Origin: Sphingomonas endophytica
GTDB taxonomy: Bacteria > Pseudomonadota > Alphaproteobacteria > Sphingomonadales > Sphingomonadaceae
Length of the DNA stretch: 64,000 nucleotides
Assembly (NCBI RefSeq): GCF_001476895.1
Contig: NZ_LDTB01000025.1
Coordinates: 1 to 64,000, forward strand
Direction: 5' to 3'
Shown here: positions 26,373-35,565 of the stretch, in pieces
How the letters are laid out: each line of letters opens with the position of its first letter
Numbering within the stretch: position 1 is the first letter of the stretch
Made by a program: the position numbers and the translations under genes
The notes under the pieces: generated by a model
What the model saw: only the letters and a program-made list of their open reading frames with translations
Databases searched by the model: none
What the model was told of the DNA's origin: nothing

Positions 26373-26908
26373 GCGCCGATCCGCGTCCCGCTGATCAGCG
26401 GGAAGATGTCGACGGCCCTATCCTCGAATTTGCCGCGCGCGAGCGCCAGCATTGCCCAGCGCAACGATACTGGCATCGGACCAACAACGCCCCCATAGCC
26501 GACGACCAGGCGCGCGGTGATCACGCCGCGACCCGCCAGCGTCGGCGGCAGCACTACACCGCGCGCGGGGGCGATCCCACGCTCCAGCCCGGCCCCGACC
26601 AGGTCGTAACTTGCCGGCGACAGGGTCGCCCACGCGCCGCTCAGGTCTCGATAGCGGATCTCCGCGATGCTCTGCACCGGCCCGATCGGCAGGAAGTCAA
26701 GGTCGCCGAAGGTATCGGCCTGGATCTCGACGGTCTGTTCGACCAGTCGCAGCCCGGTAGCCTGTTCGACGTCGCTGCGCGCAGCGGCGATCAGCATGTC
26801 GACATCAAGGTCGAGGCTGTCGCCATCGATCCGGAGAAAGCGCTTCACGTCGGCGCGCGCGATCGGCTCGGCCACCGCGGCGGCGACGGTGACCGCCTCG
26901 CTCAGCAT
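26369..26908 (-). CDS. gp6-like head-tail connector
   Basis: 179 aa. ARADVKRFLRIDGDSLDLDV, then LIAARSDVEQATGL-type sequence, is the connector fold that sits under the portal. The C-terminal VVGYGGVVGPMPVSLRWAML is also typical. Confidence 0.82.
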   Translation of the reverse strand: MLSEAVTVAAAVAEPIARADVKRFLRIDGDSLDLDVDMLIAAARSDVEQATGLRLVEQTVEIQADTFGDLDFLPIGPVQSIAEIRYRDLSGAWATLSPASYDLVGAGLERGIAPARGVVLPPTLAGRGVITARLVVGYGGVVGPMPVSLRWAMLALARGKFEDRAVDIFPLISGTRIGA

Positions 26909-26909
26909 G

Positions 26910-27143
26910 TCAGGCCGCGCCCTGCACCGCTTTCACGGCCTTGGAGCGGGCAGGCTTCGCCGGGGCAGGCTGTACGGTCGCCGGGGCGGCGGGCGCGGCT
27001 TCGCTGACGTCGATCGCCAAGTCGCCGTCGACCAGGCGCTGCGCCTCGTCCGCGCCGACGTCGACGCCGACCGTCAGCGTCTGCCCCGGCAGACGGGACA
27101 GCCCCGGGCCTTCCTGCCCGACGAGCATCTTGATCTTGTCCAT
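26910..27143 (-). CDS. small structural-region protein
   Basis: 77 aa. The first 55 residues are compact (MDKIKMLVGQEGPGLSRLPG); the rest is an Ala/Pro/Lys-rich tail. It lies between capsid and connector genes, 1 bp from the connector. Similar short proteins occur after capsid genes in related phages without a known role. Confidence 0.55.
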   Translation of the reverse strand: MDKIKMLVGQEGPGLSRLPGQTLTVGVDVGADEAQRLVDGDLAIDVSEAAPAAPATVQPAPAKPARSKAVKAVQGAA

Positions 27144-27195
27144 CGGGATCTCCGGGCAAGGGTGACGGGGCGAGCCGATGGCCCGCCCCGACAGG

Positions 27196-28488
27196 TCAGG
27201 CGTGCTGGAGGTGCTTGACGGCGTTGGCGTCGAGCAGATTGCCGTCGTAGCGGATGAGGCCGGCCATCCCGACCTTCGGCCAGAAGCGCTCGCGCACCGT
27301 CCCGATCAGCGGCGAACCGACCTTGCGGACGGTATAGGCGCTGTGATCGCCGAATAGCACCGAGCGCTTGCCCGCGCCGATCTCGGGCACGTCGTCGTTG
27401 ACGCTATAGGCCTTGCCCAGGATGACGTCGGGCGCGTTGGCCTTGATGTCACCCATCTGCCAGAGGAAGTTGCCGTTGCCGTCCTTCAGCTTGCGGATCA
27501 CCGCGAGCGTGGTGTCGGCGAACTGCCACCGGCAATAAGGCGACCGGCGGTACGCCTGGTTGACCGAGTGCTGGAGATCGATCAGCTCCTCCGCCGCGAT
27601 AGCGGCCGCCGATGCGGCGAGCTTGCCCCGGGCGGACGCGACGACGATGCCCTTGGGCTCGTTGACACCTGTGCCGATCGTCAGCTTGCCGTTCGCGCCG
27701 CGGCCCATGCGTTCGCCGAGCTTGCGCGCCAGGAACTGCTCAACGTTGAACGCCGAGTCCTGGAGCAACTCGAAGCTGATCTTCACCCACGGCGTGGCGA
27801 ACACATAGGCGCTCAGCGTCGCGTTCCCGAAGACCAGGTCGCCCGAGCCGTCGTCGACGACGTCCGCGCCCTCGGCGAGCGGTGCCGAGGTCTTGGTCGT
27901 GTCGTCGTTGGTCGGGATGTCGTAGGGGTTGCCGGAGCTGGTCACCATCTCGTCGGTGATGCCGGGGTCGTACATCGGTCCCCACACACGCATCACCTCG
28001 ATGATGCGGTTGGCCAGCGTGCGCGGCACGGTGAAACCGCCGGCCGCCGGCGTACCGGCGGTCTGGGTGCGGTTCTCGACATAACCGCGCCGCAGCGCGG
28101 CACGCTGCTCGCGTTCCAGGCCCGACACGTCGCCACCTTCGGCCAGCATCGCGTAGAAGGCGTCGCGATACTCGAGTTGGGAACGCTCGCCCGTCTCGTC
28201 GCCACCGCCGCGGCCTTCGTCGCCGTCGTGGCTGCGGACCTCGCGATCGCCGCCATTCGGGCGCTGGCGCTCGCGGCGCTCGACCTCGACGCGCTCGGCC
28301 TCGGCGGTGCGGCGCTCGCGTTCGATGTTGCGGTCGAGCGTGTCCAGCTCGGCCATGATCGTGTCGTGACGCTGCTCCAGCTCGGCGGTACGCGCCGCGT
28401 CGGTGTTGCCGTCGATCTCATTCAGCGCGTCGCGGGCCTGCGTGACCAGGCGGCCGCGCTGCTCGTGCAGCTCGGTCAGGGATGCCAT
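27196..28488 (-). CDS. HK97-fold major capsid protein
   Basis: 430 aa. Residues 1-100 form a charged coiled coil, the delta domain cut away during maturation. The fold begins near GTPAAGGFTVPRTLANRIIE and ends at VGMAGLIRYDGNLLDANAVK. Its protease is encoded next upstream. It builds the icosahedral head. Confidence 0.92.
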   Translation of the reverse strand: MASLTELHEQRGRLVTQARDALNEIDGNTDAARTAELEQRHDTIMAELDTLDRNIERERRTAEAERVEVERRERQRPNGGDREVRSHDGDEGRGGGDETGERSQLEYRDAFYAMLAEGGDVSGLEREQRAALRRGYVENRTQTAGTPAAGGFTVPRTLANRIIEVMRVWGPMYDPGITDEMVTSSGNPYDIPTNDDTTKTSAPLAEGADVVDDGSGDLVFGNATLSAYVFATPWVKISFELLQDSAFNVEQFLARKLGERMGRGANGKLTIGTGVNEPKGIVVASARGKLAASAAAIAAEELIDLQHSVNQAYRRSPYCRWQFADTTLAVIRKLKDGNGNFLWQMGDIKANAPDVILGKAYSVNDDVPEIGAGKRSVLFGDHSAYTVRKVGSPLIGTVRERFWPKVGMAGLIRYDGNLLDANAVKHLQHA

Positions 28489-28554
28489 GTGCTTCTCCAG
28501 TGGGGATGACGTCGGGGGGAAGCGCCGACGCGCGCCTCGGGCCGGGCCCGGTGA

Positions 28555-29163
28555 CTAGATGCCGCGTTCGGCCTGCGCCTGGCGCGCGCGACGCGCCGCC
28601 ATCCGCGCGGCGGCGCCGGCGCGATCATGGTCGCGGCGTTCGTCGCGGATCTTCTCGAGGCTCCGCAGCGCCACCTCGGTGTCGCGGTACTGCGGATAGG
28701 CGGTATAGGTGATCTCGTAGAGCGCGGCCTCGAGGATGGTGCGCTCGGTCAGGTCCTTCGTCTCGTCCCATTCCGAGCGGATCGACACGAAGCCGAAGGA
28801 CATGCCCGCGATGTCACCGCGCTCAAGCTGGACGATCAGGTCGCGACCATCCGACGTGTCGGGCAGCGGGTTTTCAAACGCCAGGCCGCGCGCATCTTCG
28901 CGCAGGATCAGCGTGCCGGCACCCTTGCGGCCGACGACCCGGCCGCTGTCATGGCTGTGCAGCGCCAGCACATCACGCTCCTGGAGCGACTTGGCAAACG
29001 CGCCCGGCGCGATCTTCTCGCGCCACATGCCGCCGATATCGGTCCAGGTGTCGAACAGCGCGGCATAGCCGGTCGCGGTGCGGCCGGCGCCCTCTGCCGA
29101 ACGCAGCTCCAGAGGGGTGACGATCGCGCGCAGCTCGCGCCCATCAATCATCGGTGCGGGCAT
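28555..29163 (-). CDS. HK97-type prohead protease
   Basis: 202 aa. TGYAALFDTWTDIGG, then EKIAPGAFAKSLQERDVLAL, contains the family core, with the catalytic His in ALHSHD and the Ser in GMSFGF. It cuts the capsid delta domain. It overlaps the portal gene by 20 bp. Confidence 0.9.
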   Translation of the reverse strand: MPAPMIDGRELRAIVTPLELRSAEGAGRTATGYAALFDTWTDIGGMWREKIAPGAFAKSLQERDVLALHSHDSGRVVGRKGAGTLILREDARGLAFENPLPDTSDGRDLIVQLERGDIAGMSFGFVSIRSEWDETKDLTERTILEAALYEITYTAYPQYRDTEVALRSLEKIRDERRDHDRAGAAARMAARRARQAQAERGI

Positions 29164-30442
29164 CGCTGTCGTCCTTCTTCTGGTCGTCGCCGGCGGGATC
29201 GTCGTCCAGCGCCGGCCCGCCGTTGTGGCCGATCGGCGCGGCCGTGGTGCCGAGCGGCACCGTCGCGCCCTGAATGTACGGCTTCGCCCCGACGCCGCCC
29301 GGATAGGCAGCGCGGTTGTCCAGCTCGCGCGCCTCGTCGGGCGTGATCTGGCTGGTCTGGATCGCGCGGGCGATCGCCTCGATCCGGCTCCGGAAGTCGG
29401 CGCGCTGCAAGCCGTCCAGATTGTGCTTGACCTCGCGCGCGCGCCGGCGCTGGCCGAACAGCTTCAGGTTCAGCTCCTGCTCGAAGATCACCGCCCAATG
29501 CAGGATGACATGCTTCACGAGCTGCAAATCCTGCTGCTCGGTATTGCTGAACGTACCCTTCGACAGGTCTTGCAGGAAAGCCGGCGGCAGGCCGTACAGG
29601 CGCGCGATCTCCTGGATCTGGAACAGCCGCGCCTCGGTCATCTGACCCTTGTCGGGATCGATGCCGACCGGCTTCAGCGCGTGCCCGGGGGGCAGGCCGA
29701 AGAACGCGCGCCCGGCCTTGCGCGCCAGCTCGATGGCACGCTGGATCTGCTCGGTCGCGCGGCGCATCGCGTCCGGCCCGTTCGGCAGCGGCCCCTCCAG
29801 CGCCATCGGCGGAATACCGCCGCCCGCGAAGAAACCCGCCGCGAATTCGTTCATCGCGATCGCCAGCGCGATCGCCTTGCGGCCCTTGTGGATCGGCCCG
29901 AAGGCGCCCAGCTGGTCGGGACGGATGCCGAAGGAGACGTCGATGACGTCGGCCGCCGGATATTCGTTCGCGCCGCAACGGTAATAACGCCGCCCGTTAC
30001 GGCGGACCACCGTCGTCTCGTTCGGGTCCATCGGCCAGATCGCGACCGGACGGACGCCGGCGCGCTCGATCCAGCTCACACCGCGACCGCCGGTGAACAC
30101 GCCGTGCCACATGTACCTGCGCCAATTGGCGGCGGTCCACTCCGGGTTCGGCGCTTCGTTGAGCAGGAGCGTGATGTCGCCCTTGTCGCGCGTCGACTTG
30201 CCGTCGACCTCGCGATAGCTGTGCAGCGGCAGCGTCGCCATCGTCCGTTCGAGGAAACTGACCGCGTCGAACACCGCCGGCACCTCCAGCGCCGATTCGA
30301 CGGTGACGTGCGGCAGCTGCACCGCGCCATTGGCGATGCCGAGGACGGCGGACCAATCCTCCCAGCTCGATACCGAGGTGACGCTGTCCGGACGCTCCAT
30401 CGATCGCTGCTCGCGACCGCCGCCGAAGGGCCACAACCTCAT
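29144..30442 (-). CDS. HK97-type portal protein
   Basis: 432 aa. Portal landmarks include VPAVFDAVSFLERTMATLPL, MWHGVFTGGRG and IARLYGLPPAFLQD. The acidic tail carries IGHNGGPALDDD at 404-415, a motif also present in the adjacent terminase. Forms the DNA channel at one capsid vertex. Overlaps the terminase gene by 4 bp. Confidence 0.92.
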   Translation of the reverse strand: MRLWPFGGGREQRSMERPDSVTSVSSWEDWSAVLGIANGAVQLPHVTVESALEVPAVFDAVSFLERTMATLPLHSYREVDGKSTRDKGDITLLLNEAPNPEWTAANWRRYMWHGVFTGGRGVSWIERAGVRPVAIWPMDPNETTVVRRNGRRYYRCGANEYPAADVIDVSFGIRPDQLGAFGPIHKGRKAIALAIAMNEFAAGFFAGGGIPPMALEGPLPNGPDAMRRATEQIQRAIELARKAGRAFFGLPPGHALKPVGIDPDKGQMTEARLFQIQEIARLYGLPPAFLQDLSKGTFSNTEQQDLQLVKHVILHWAVIFEQELNLKLFGQRRRAREVKHNLDGLQRADFRSRIEAIARAIQTSQITPDEARELDNRAAYPGGVGAKPYIQGATVPLGTTAAPIGHNGGPALDDDPAGDDQKKDDSDARTDD

Positions 30443-32217
30443 GCCTGACCCACCATGTCGTAATCCGGGTCATCGAACGGGGAGGTGGGCATGGGTTCGT
30501 CCTCCCGTTTCAGTGCGGCGGCGATCGCCGCGATCAGCGCGACCGGATTGTCGATCTTCGCCTCCATCCGCGGCTTGCGCGGATAGACGTTGTCCTTGGC
30601 GTCCTGCTGCGCGACGACGTTGGCGACCTGCCACTCCATGACCGGGCATCCGGCGTGCCGGATCAGCTCGGCCTTCATCAGCGCGTCGAGCTCTTTCATC
30701 GGGTCGGAGAAATTCACGACCGTCGGACGCACCTCGACGACGGGCACGCCCTCCTTGACCAGGCGATTGATGAGCATCGTCGCCTGGGCGGGATCGTAGG
30801 CGACGGTCTCGACCTCGAAGATCCCGCGCAGATCGGCGATCGCGATCTCGATCTCTTCGAAGTCGGTGATATTGCCTTCGTTGACGTCGAGCAGGCCCTG
30901 CGCGTCCCAGCCCTGGTACGCGTTCACGTCCTCGACCGCCTTCGTCGGCAGGAAGTACCGGCCCAGCCGGATATAGGGATCGGCCTTCGTCGGCCGGTCG
31001 CCGAGCGGCAGGATCAGGATCTCCAGCGCGGCGATATCGACCTTCGATGCCAGATCGAGGCTCAGCACCGCGCGCCGGCCGCGCAGCCATTCCAGCGCCA
31101 CCGCCTCGGCAAACAGGACCGGGATGCGCGGGTCGGTGCAGCGCCGCCACGCCTCGATGTCGAAATAGGCTGCTTTCGCCGCGACCCACAGATTGAGGTG
31201 CTTGGTCTTGAAGATCGCCCGCTTGCGTGGCGTCGCGATGGCGTCGCGTTGCCGGGCGAGCAGATATTCCAGACCGACCGATACCCCAATGTTCGGGTTG
31301 GCCTTGCGGAGCGCCGCCTCCGTCCGCCAGTCGTCCTCCTCGTCGATCGTATATTCGGCGAAGAACGTATCGTCGTCGAGCGGCGGGCCGCCGTTGTGCC
31401 CGATCCCGGCTAGGCGCTCGCGCTGCTCCAGGATCATCGCGTAGCACGGACCCGCCAGATTTTCCCCGGCGGTGGTGATCAGCAACTGCAATGGCTGATC
31501 CCGGGCACCCATGCCGGTGATCATCGTGTCCACCTGCGCGTCGTCGACGTGCTCGTGATACTCGTCGTGGATCGAGCAGCTCGGCGATTGCCCGTCGCCG
31601 GGATCGCCGATGATCGTCTCCATCCGGCTGCCGTCGTCCGGGCGGTGAAGCTGCTTGGCGAGCAGCTCGATCCCGAATTTCGCCTTCAGCGCCGGCAGCT
31701 TCTGAACCATCAGGCGCGCGGGCCGGAAAACCTCCCACGCCTGCTTTTCGTTGGTCGCGCCCGAATAGACTTCCGCGCCATACTCGCCGTCGGCGCACAG
31801 CATGAACAACGCCAGGCCGGACGCGATCGCCGACTTTCCGTTCTTGCGCGGCACGACCAGCAGCCAGCGCCGAAACCGCCGCGTGCCCTCCTGCGTGCCG
31901 GCCTTGTGCAGCCAGCCGAAGACGACGCACAAATTCCAGATCTGCCACGGCTCGAGCGTCAGCCGCTTCTTCTGCTTCGCCCACGGCCCCTTGGTATGCG
32001 GCAGCCGCTCAATGAATTTGCACGGCCGCGCCGCCTTCGCCTCGTCGAAGCGATAGGGGAAGTCGTCACCGGCACTCCGCACCAGTTCGGTGATGAAGCG
32101 CTCGCATTGCAGCCGGATCTGCTTGCCGGCCGGAATCTTGCCCGAGACGACGTCGCCGGCATATTGCCGCGCGATCGCCACGTAATCACGATCGGGTAGC
32201 CCCGGGGCGGTGGCCAC
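30439..32217 (-). CDS. terminase large subunit
   Basis: 592 aa, GTG start. ATPase Walker A VVPRKNGKSA (121-130) and Walker B SIHDEY (215-220); the nuclease begins near VLSLDLASKVDIA with a metal-binding Asp. Between the domains is the inserted peptide AGIGHNGGPPLDDD (about 270-283), where relatives simply continue into DDSFF. It packages DNA into the head with the small subunit encoded just upstream. Confidence 0.93.
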   Translation of the reverse strand: MATAPGLPDRDYVAIARQYAGDVVSGKIPAGKQIRLQCERFITELVRSAGDDFPYRFDEAKAARPCKFIERLPHTKGPWAKQKKRLTLEPWQIWNLCVVFGWLHKAGTQEGTRRFRRWLLVVPRKNGKSAIASGLALFMLCADGEYGAEVYSGATNEKQAWEVFRPARLMVQKLPALKAKFGIELLAKQLHRPDDGSRMETIIGDPGDGQSPSCSIHDEYHEHVDDAQVDTMITGMGARDQPLQLLITTAGENLAGPCYAMILEQRERLAGIGHNGGPPLDDDTFFAEYTIDEEDDWRTEAALRKANPNIGVSVGLEYLLARQRDAIATPRKRAIFKTKHLNLWVAAKAAYFDIEAWRRCTDPRIPVLFAEAVALEWLRGRRAVLSLDLASKVDIAALEILILPLGDRPTKADPYIRLGRYFLPTKAVEDVNAYQGWDAQGLLDVNEGNITDFEEIEIAIADLRGIFEVETVAYDPAQATMLINRLVKEGVPVVEVRPTVVNFSDPMKELDALMKAELIRHAGCPVMEWQVANVVAQQDAKDNVYPRKPRMEAKIDNPVALIAAIAAALKREDEPMPTSPFDDPDYDMVGQA

Positions 32218-32220
32218 CGA

Positions 32221-32712
32221 TCAGAAGTCGTCGAAGTCGCCCGGCGCGTCCTTCTTGCCGCTGGCGAGTTTCATGGCGGCGGACGGGCTGAGCATGAGCT
32301 CGCCCAGGAGCGATTGCGCCTGGCGCATGGCATCGGACAGCATCGCCACTTCCGGCCGCGCGCGGATCATCTCGGTCACCACCTGTTGGCCGTCGACTTT
32401 CCGCACGGTCGTGCTGGTGCAGGTGTCGCCGGTCATCTCCAGCACCGCCTGGAAGCGCTGGATCTGCTCGAGCCGCATTGCCAGCAGCGCGACGATCTGC
32501 ACGAACTGGGCCTCGGCCCGACCCTGCACCGCGAGCAGGTCCGCGATCTGATTGAACATCAAGCGCCCAAGGTCGGACAGGTGGATGGGCGGCACCATCG
32601 CCTCACCCGCGCCGATCGCCGGCGGCACGCGCGCGCGCTCGGCAGCGGTCATCTTCAGCGCCGGGTCGTTACGCTTCCTCCCCGCCCCGGGGCGGGCACC
32701 ACCGCTCGCCAT
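32221..32712 (-). CDS. terminase small subunit (P27-like)
   Basis: 163 aa. A basic N-terminus (ARPGAGRKRNDPALK), then a helical core with LSDLGRLMFNQIADLLAVQG, are typical of P27-family small terminases, which recognise the packaging site. It lies 3 bp upstream of the large subunit. Confidence 0.82.
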   Translation of the reverse strand: MASGGARPGAGRKRNDPALKMTAAERARVPPAIGAGEAMVPPIHLSDLGRLMFNQIADLLAVQGRAEAQFVQIVALLAMRLEQIQRFQAVLEMTGDTCTSTTVRKVDGQQVVTEMIRARPEVAMLSDAMRQAQSLLGELMLSPSAAMKLASGKKDAPGDFDDF

Positions 32713-32847
32713 AGGGTGCCTCCGACGGGATCATTTTGGTTTTGAATTCGCCCGCACGAAAATCCAGTTGGGCTGCGGTGTCCGGCCAGAGCGGCTGCGA
32801 GGGATCGACCCACCCCCTCCCGGTCGGGGCCGCCCGGGGCGGCGGGG

Positions 32848-33168
32848 TCAGATGTCGGGGTCGGCCGCGCGGCGCTGGGCGTCCTCGGCCCGCGTCTTGG
32901 CGCGGTGGCACGGTATGCAGAGGCCCTGCTTGTTGGCGCGATCGTCGCGGCCGCCCCGACTGAGAGGCTTGATGTGATCGACCTCCTCGGTCGGGCTCTC
33001 GTCACCGCGTGCCAGGCAGAGGCGGCATAGCGGCTCCTCGGCGAGCACCTGCGCCCGGTCACGTTGACCGGCACGACCACGCTTACGGCGGTCGGGCTGG
33101 CCGATCGGCGGCGCCCATTTCCTGCGCTTGGCAGGCACGCCGCCTAGCACGGGCGGCTGCCACGGCAT
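32848..33168 (-). CDS. HNH endonuclease
   Basis: 106 aa from the ATG at 33168 (ATGA overlap). LCRLCLARG and LCIPCHRAKT give the two zinc Cys pairs, with EEVDHIKPLSRGG as the HNH core. In HK97-like phages an HNH protein next to the terminase is needed for cos cutting and packaging. The 135 bp between it and the small terminase are non-coding. Confidence 0.9.
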   Translation of the reverse strand: MPWQPPVLGGVPAKRRKWAPPIGQPDRRKRGRAGQRDRAQVLAEEPLCRLCLARGDESPTEEVDHIKPLSRGGRDDRANKQGLCIPCHRAKTRAEDAQRRAADPDI

Positions 33169-33806
33169 CAGGCGACGGCGATGTCGAGCGGGATGCCCTG
33201 CCATGCCGCGTCGGGCGCGGCGCGATTGTAGAAGCGGACGTAGCTCCGCGACCCGATGACGCGGATGCTGTTGCGGATGGCTTCCATCGCCCGCTGCCAG
33301 CGCTCGTCGGGGCTCTCCACCCGCAGCAGCATGAACAGCGCCGCGCGGTTGATCTGGCCTTCCTTGTCGACCGAGAACACCTGGTTGACCAGGGCGCGCA
33401 ACTCGGCGCCGCTGCCCGCCGCCCATTCCGACAAACAACCGTCGATCAGCGTCTTGGCCGTCTGAAGCTCGGGGCCAAGCTCGAGGAGGTCCGCGGCCTG
33501 CACCTGCACCTTCAGGCAGCCGTCGAAGCTGGTCAGCGTGACGTTGCCTTTCGGGCCGCCGATCGTCGTGCCATATTCCTGGGCGAGCAGCGCCTGGAAG
33601 CCACCAACGGCGGCGAATGCCTCCACCTTGAACGCGGCGATCGCGGCCGACACCTCGGTCGCCCGGGCGATGATGTCGCGCACCGTTTCGTCCATCAGCA
33701 GGTCGACGGCCTTGATCGCCTCCAGCGGCACCAGCGCGCCCTTGGCGTCGCGCAGGTAGGGTTTGCCGCCGACATCGATGGCGCCGGGGCGGACAGCCTC
33801 CGTCAC
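33168..33806 (-). CDS. DUF3164 protein
   Basis: 212 aa, GTG start overlapping the upstream stop. DETVRDIIARATEVSAAIAA, then FKVEAFAAVGGFQALL, and a FDGCLKVQVQ segment are typical of DUF3164, a family best known from Mu-like transposable phages. Function unknown; some database copies are wrongly named sulfate transporter. Confidence 0.78.
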   Translation of the reverse strand: MTEAVRPGAIDVGGKPYLRDAKGALVPLEAIKAVDLLMDETVRDIIARATEVSAAIAAFKVEAFAAVGGFQALLAQEYGTTIGGPKGNVTLTSFDGCLKVQVQAADLLELGPELQTAKTLIDGCLSEWAAGSGAELRALVNQVFSVDKEGQINRAALFMLLRVESPDERWQRAMEAIRNSIRVIGSRSYVRFYNRAAPDAAWQGIPLDIAVA

Positions 33807-33988
33807 GCCAGCATCCCCGCCGCGGTTGCGGCGACCGCCGTCTGGGCCACGGCAGCGAGTGCCTTCTGGGCTTGCTGACCCTGCTCCACCGCATCGTACA
33901 GTCGCTCGAGCTGTTCGCGATCGATGGCGACCCGGGCGCTCTGGCAGGCTTCCAGCGCCAGGCGCGCCCGCGGGATGTTGATCATCAT
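33803..33988 (-). CDS. small helical phage protein
   Basis: 61 aa, two ATGs in a row at 33988. A single amphipathic helix (RLYDAVEQGQQAQKALAAVA) and an Ala-rich end. No family recognised; coupled to the DUF3164 gene by overlap. Confidence 0.5.
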   Translation of the reverse strand: MMINIPRARLALEACQSARVAIDREQLERLYDAVEQGQQAQKALAAVAQTAVAATAAGMLA

Positions 33989-33992
33989 CGGC

Positions 33993-34286
33993 TCACCATG
34001 CGGCTGAACGCCCGTCCGCGCTGACGTGGAGGGGCGGGTTGACGGGCCGTGCGCCGGCACCGCGAAAGGGGGCGAGGATGTCGCGCGCGACCGCATGCGC
34101 GCGCTCTTCAAGCTCGTGGAAATGACGCGCATCGCGCGCGCCACGCCGAAAGTCGCGCGCCAGGACCTCGGCGTCGCGAACCGCAAGATCCAGATGGTCG
34201 GCGGGGGTGCGCCGCTGCGCTCCCGAGGAAGCCGCAGCGGCGCGAGCGTGCGGACCGGCGTGTGTGCTACGGCGCGCATTGCTCAT
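33993..34286 (-). CDS. small basic phage protein
   Basis: 97 aa from the ATG at 34286. The middle part is charged and helical (TPADHLDLAVRDAEVLARDF, then HELEERAHAVARDI). It is the first gene after a 149-bp gap that holds a palindrome, so a promoter may lie ahead of it. No family recognised. Confidence 0.5.
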   Translation of the reverse strand: MSNARRSTHAGPHARAAAASSGAQRRTPADHLDLAVRDAEVLARDFRRGARDARHFHELEERAHAVARDILAPFRGAGARPVNPPLHVSADGRSAAW

Positions 34287-34399
34287 CGGCGCGATCTCCT
34301 GATACGCGGGAGGCGTGCCCGGCTCTGATGGCCGCCGGGGGCGCGTCGGGCGCAATTGTCGCGGGGTCGGATTTGGCCGTTACGTGACGATTTGAGGCG

Positions 34400-34435
34400 C
34401 TGCACCTTGGTGCAGTGTACCAATGTGCAGGGGGG
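34400..34435. promoter_or_regulatory. operator-like palindromes before the packaging genes
   Basis: CTGCACC-TT-GGTGCAG (34400-34415) is a perfect palindrome, followed by a related, weaker TGTACCAATGTGCA (34415-34428). They lie in the only gap of any size between the 216-aa gene and the packaging genes. I could not identify the cognate regulator. Confidence 0.35.
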
Positions 34436-35086
34436 TCACGACGCCACCACCTCGCCGCGGCCATAGCGCGCCCACCACGTCGTCAGCGCCTCGCACAGCA
34501 GCGTGCGCGTGCGCGGCACGCTGAGTGCGAACAGGCGCGCGGCGTTCGTCAGCGCCACGTCCTCCGCGACGATCGCCAGCATCGCGGCGGGTTGCGTGAT
34601 CGATCGCAGCCACCATTCCAGCGCGTAACGCCCGTAAGCGATCTCGATCGTTGTCAGCTCCACGCCGTCGCCGCCCACGCCACCGCCGCCCGTCCGCGTC
34701 TCCCAACTCGCCGTCTTCAGCGGTGTGTCCGCCATCACCGCGCGATAGGTCGCCGCGATCTTGTCGGCCGCGGCGAGCTGATCGGCGTCGATCGCGCCCG
34801 ACATATACAGCCGCGCGATGGCGCCGGCGCGGCGTTCGCGCGCGTCGAGGTGGGCGATCGTCTCCGGCGTTCCGTTCCTGCCCCCGAACTGCTCGACCAG
34901 GACGACGCGCTGCTCGATCCCGTCCGCCAGCTCGGCGCCGCGCGCGCGCATCGCCGCCTTCGCCGCCTTCCACTCGATCTTCGACATGCCCTCCGGCTTT
35001 TTGCCGATCACCGGCGCCGGGCGCGGCCGACCGAGGACGAGATGGTCGACGCGCTGCTTTTCGCGCTCGGTCGTGGCGAGTTTCAT
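34436..35086 (-). CDS. uncharacterised phage protein
   Basis: 216 aa. The N-terminus (REKQRVDHLVLGRPRPAPVI) is basic, the centre helical, the end aromatic (ALTTWWARYGRGEVVAS). No motif known to me. The position before the packaging genes suggests an early or regulatory role. Confidence 0.6.
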   Translation of the reverse strand: MKLATTEREKQRVDHLVLGRPRPAPVIGKKPEGMSKIEWKAAKAAMRARGAELADGIEQRVVLVEQFGGRNGTPETIAHLDARERRAGAIARLYMSGAIDADQLAAADKIAATYRAVMADTPLKTASWETRTGGGGVGGDGVELTTIEIAYGRYALEWWLRSITQPAAMLAIVAEDVALTNAARLFALSVPRTRTLLCEALTTWWARYGRGEVVAS

Positions 35087-35098
35087 GGACGCTCCGGC

Positions 35099-35476
35099 TC
35101 AGTCTGGGCCGGGAAGATGCTCGAACGGAGGGATGACCGGCAGCTGCTCAATCGTGCAGGGGGCGGGAGCGATCAGCGGGCCAAGTGGCCGCGCATGAAA
35201 CCACCCGCGCTCGCCCAGCTCGTTCTCAATCATCTCGCGGCAGCGATCGAGATCGCGGATGCGGCTGGCGCGCTGCGCGCCGGCCTCGCGATCGAGGACG
35301 CGGTCGAAGTAGACCAGCTTGTCGACGTGCTGCTTCACACGGGTTTTGCTGATCGGGGGCACCATCAAGCGCCCGATCTCCTCATAGCAGGGACTCACGC
35401 CCGATCGCGCGATCCGCTCGACGATGATGGCCAGCACCTGCACCCGGCGAGGAGCGGCCGGGCGGTTCCCCTGCAT
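35099..35476 (-). CDS. LexA-like winged-helix protein without peptidase domain
   Basis: 125 aa from the ATG at 35476. QVLAIIVERIARSGVSPCYE, then EIGRLMVPPISKTRVKQHVD, resembles the N-terminal winged helix of LexA, but no Ser/Lys peptidase follows. It could control the late genes that start just downstream. Confidence 0.6.
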   Translation of the reverse strand: MQGNRPAAPRRVQVLAIIVERIARSGVSPCYEEIGRLMVPPISKTRVKQHVDKLVYFDRVLDREAGAQRASRIRDLDRCREMIENELGERGWFHARPLGPLIAPAPCTIEQLPVIPPFEHLPGPD

Positions 35477-35565
35477 GACGGAGTTATAACGAACTTCTGA
35501 TGTCGGGGATAGCGCCGTAAGACGGCGCTCGCAGAATGGCACGCATTCGATGGAAGGGCCGTTTC

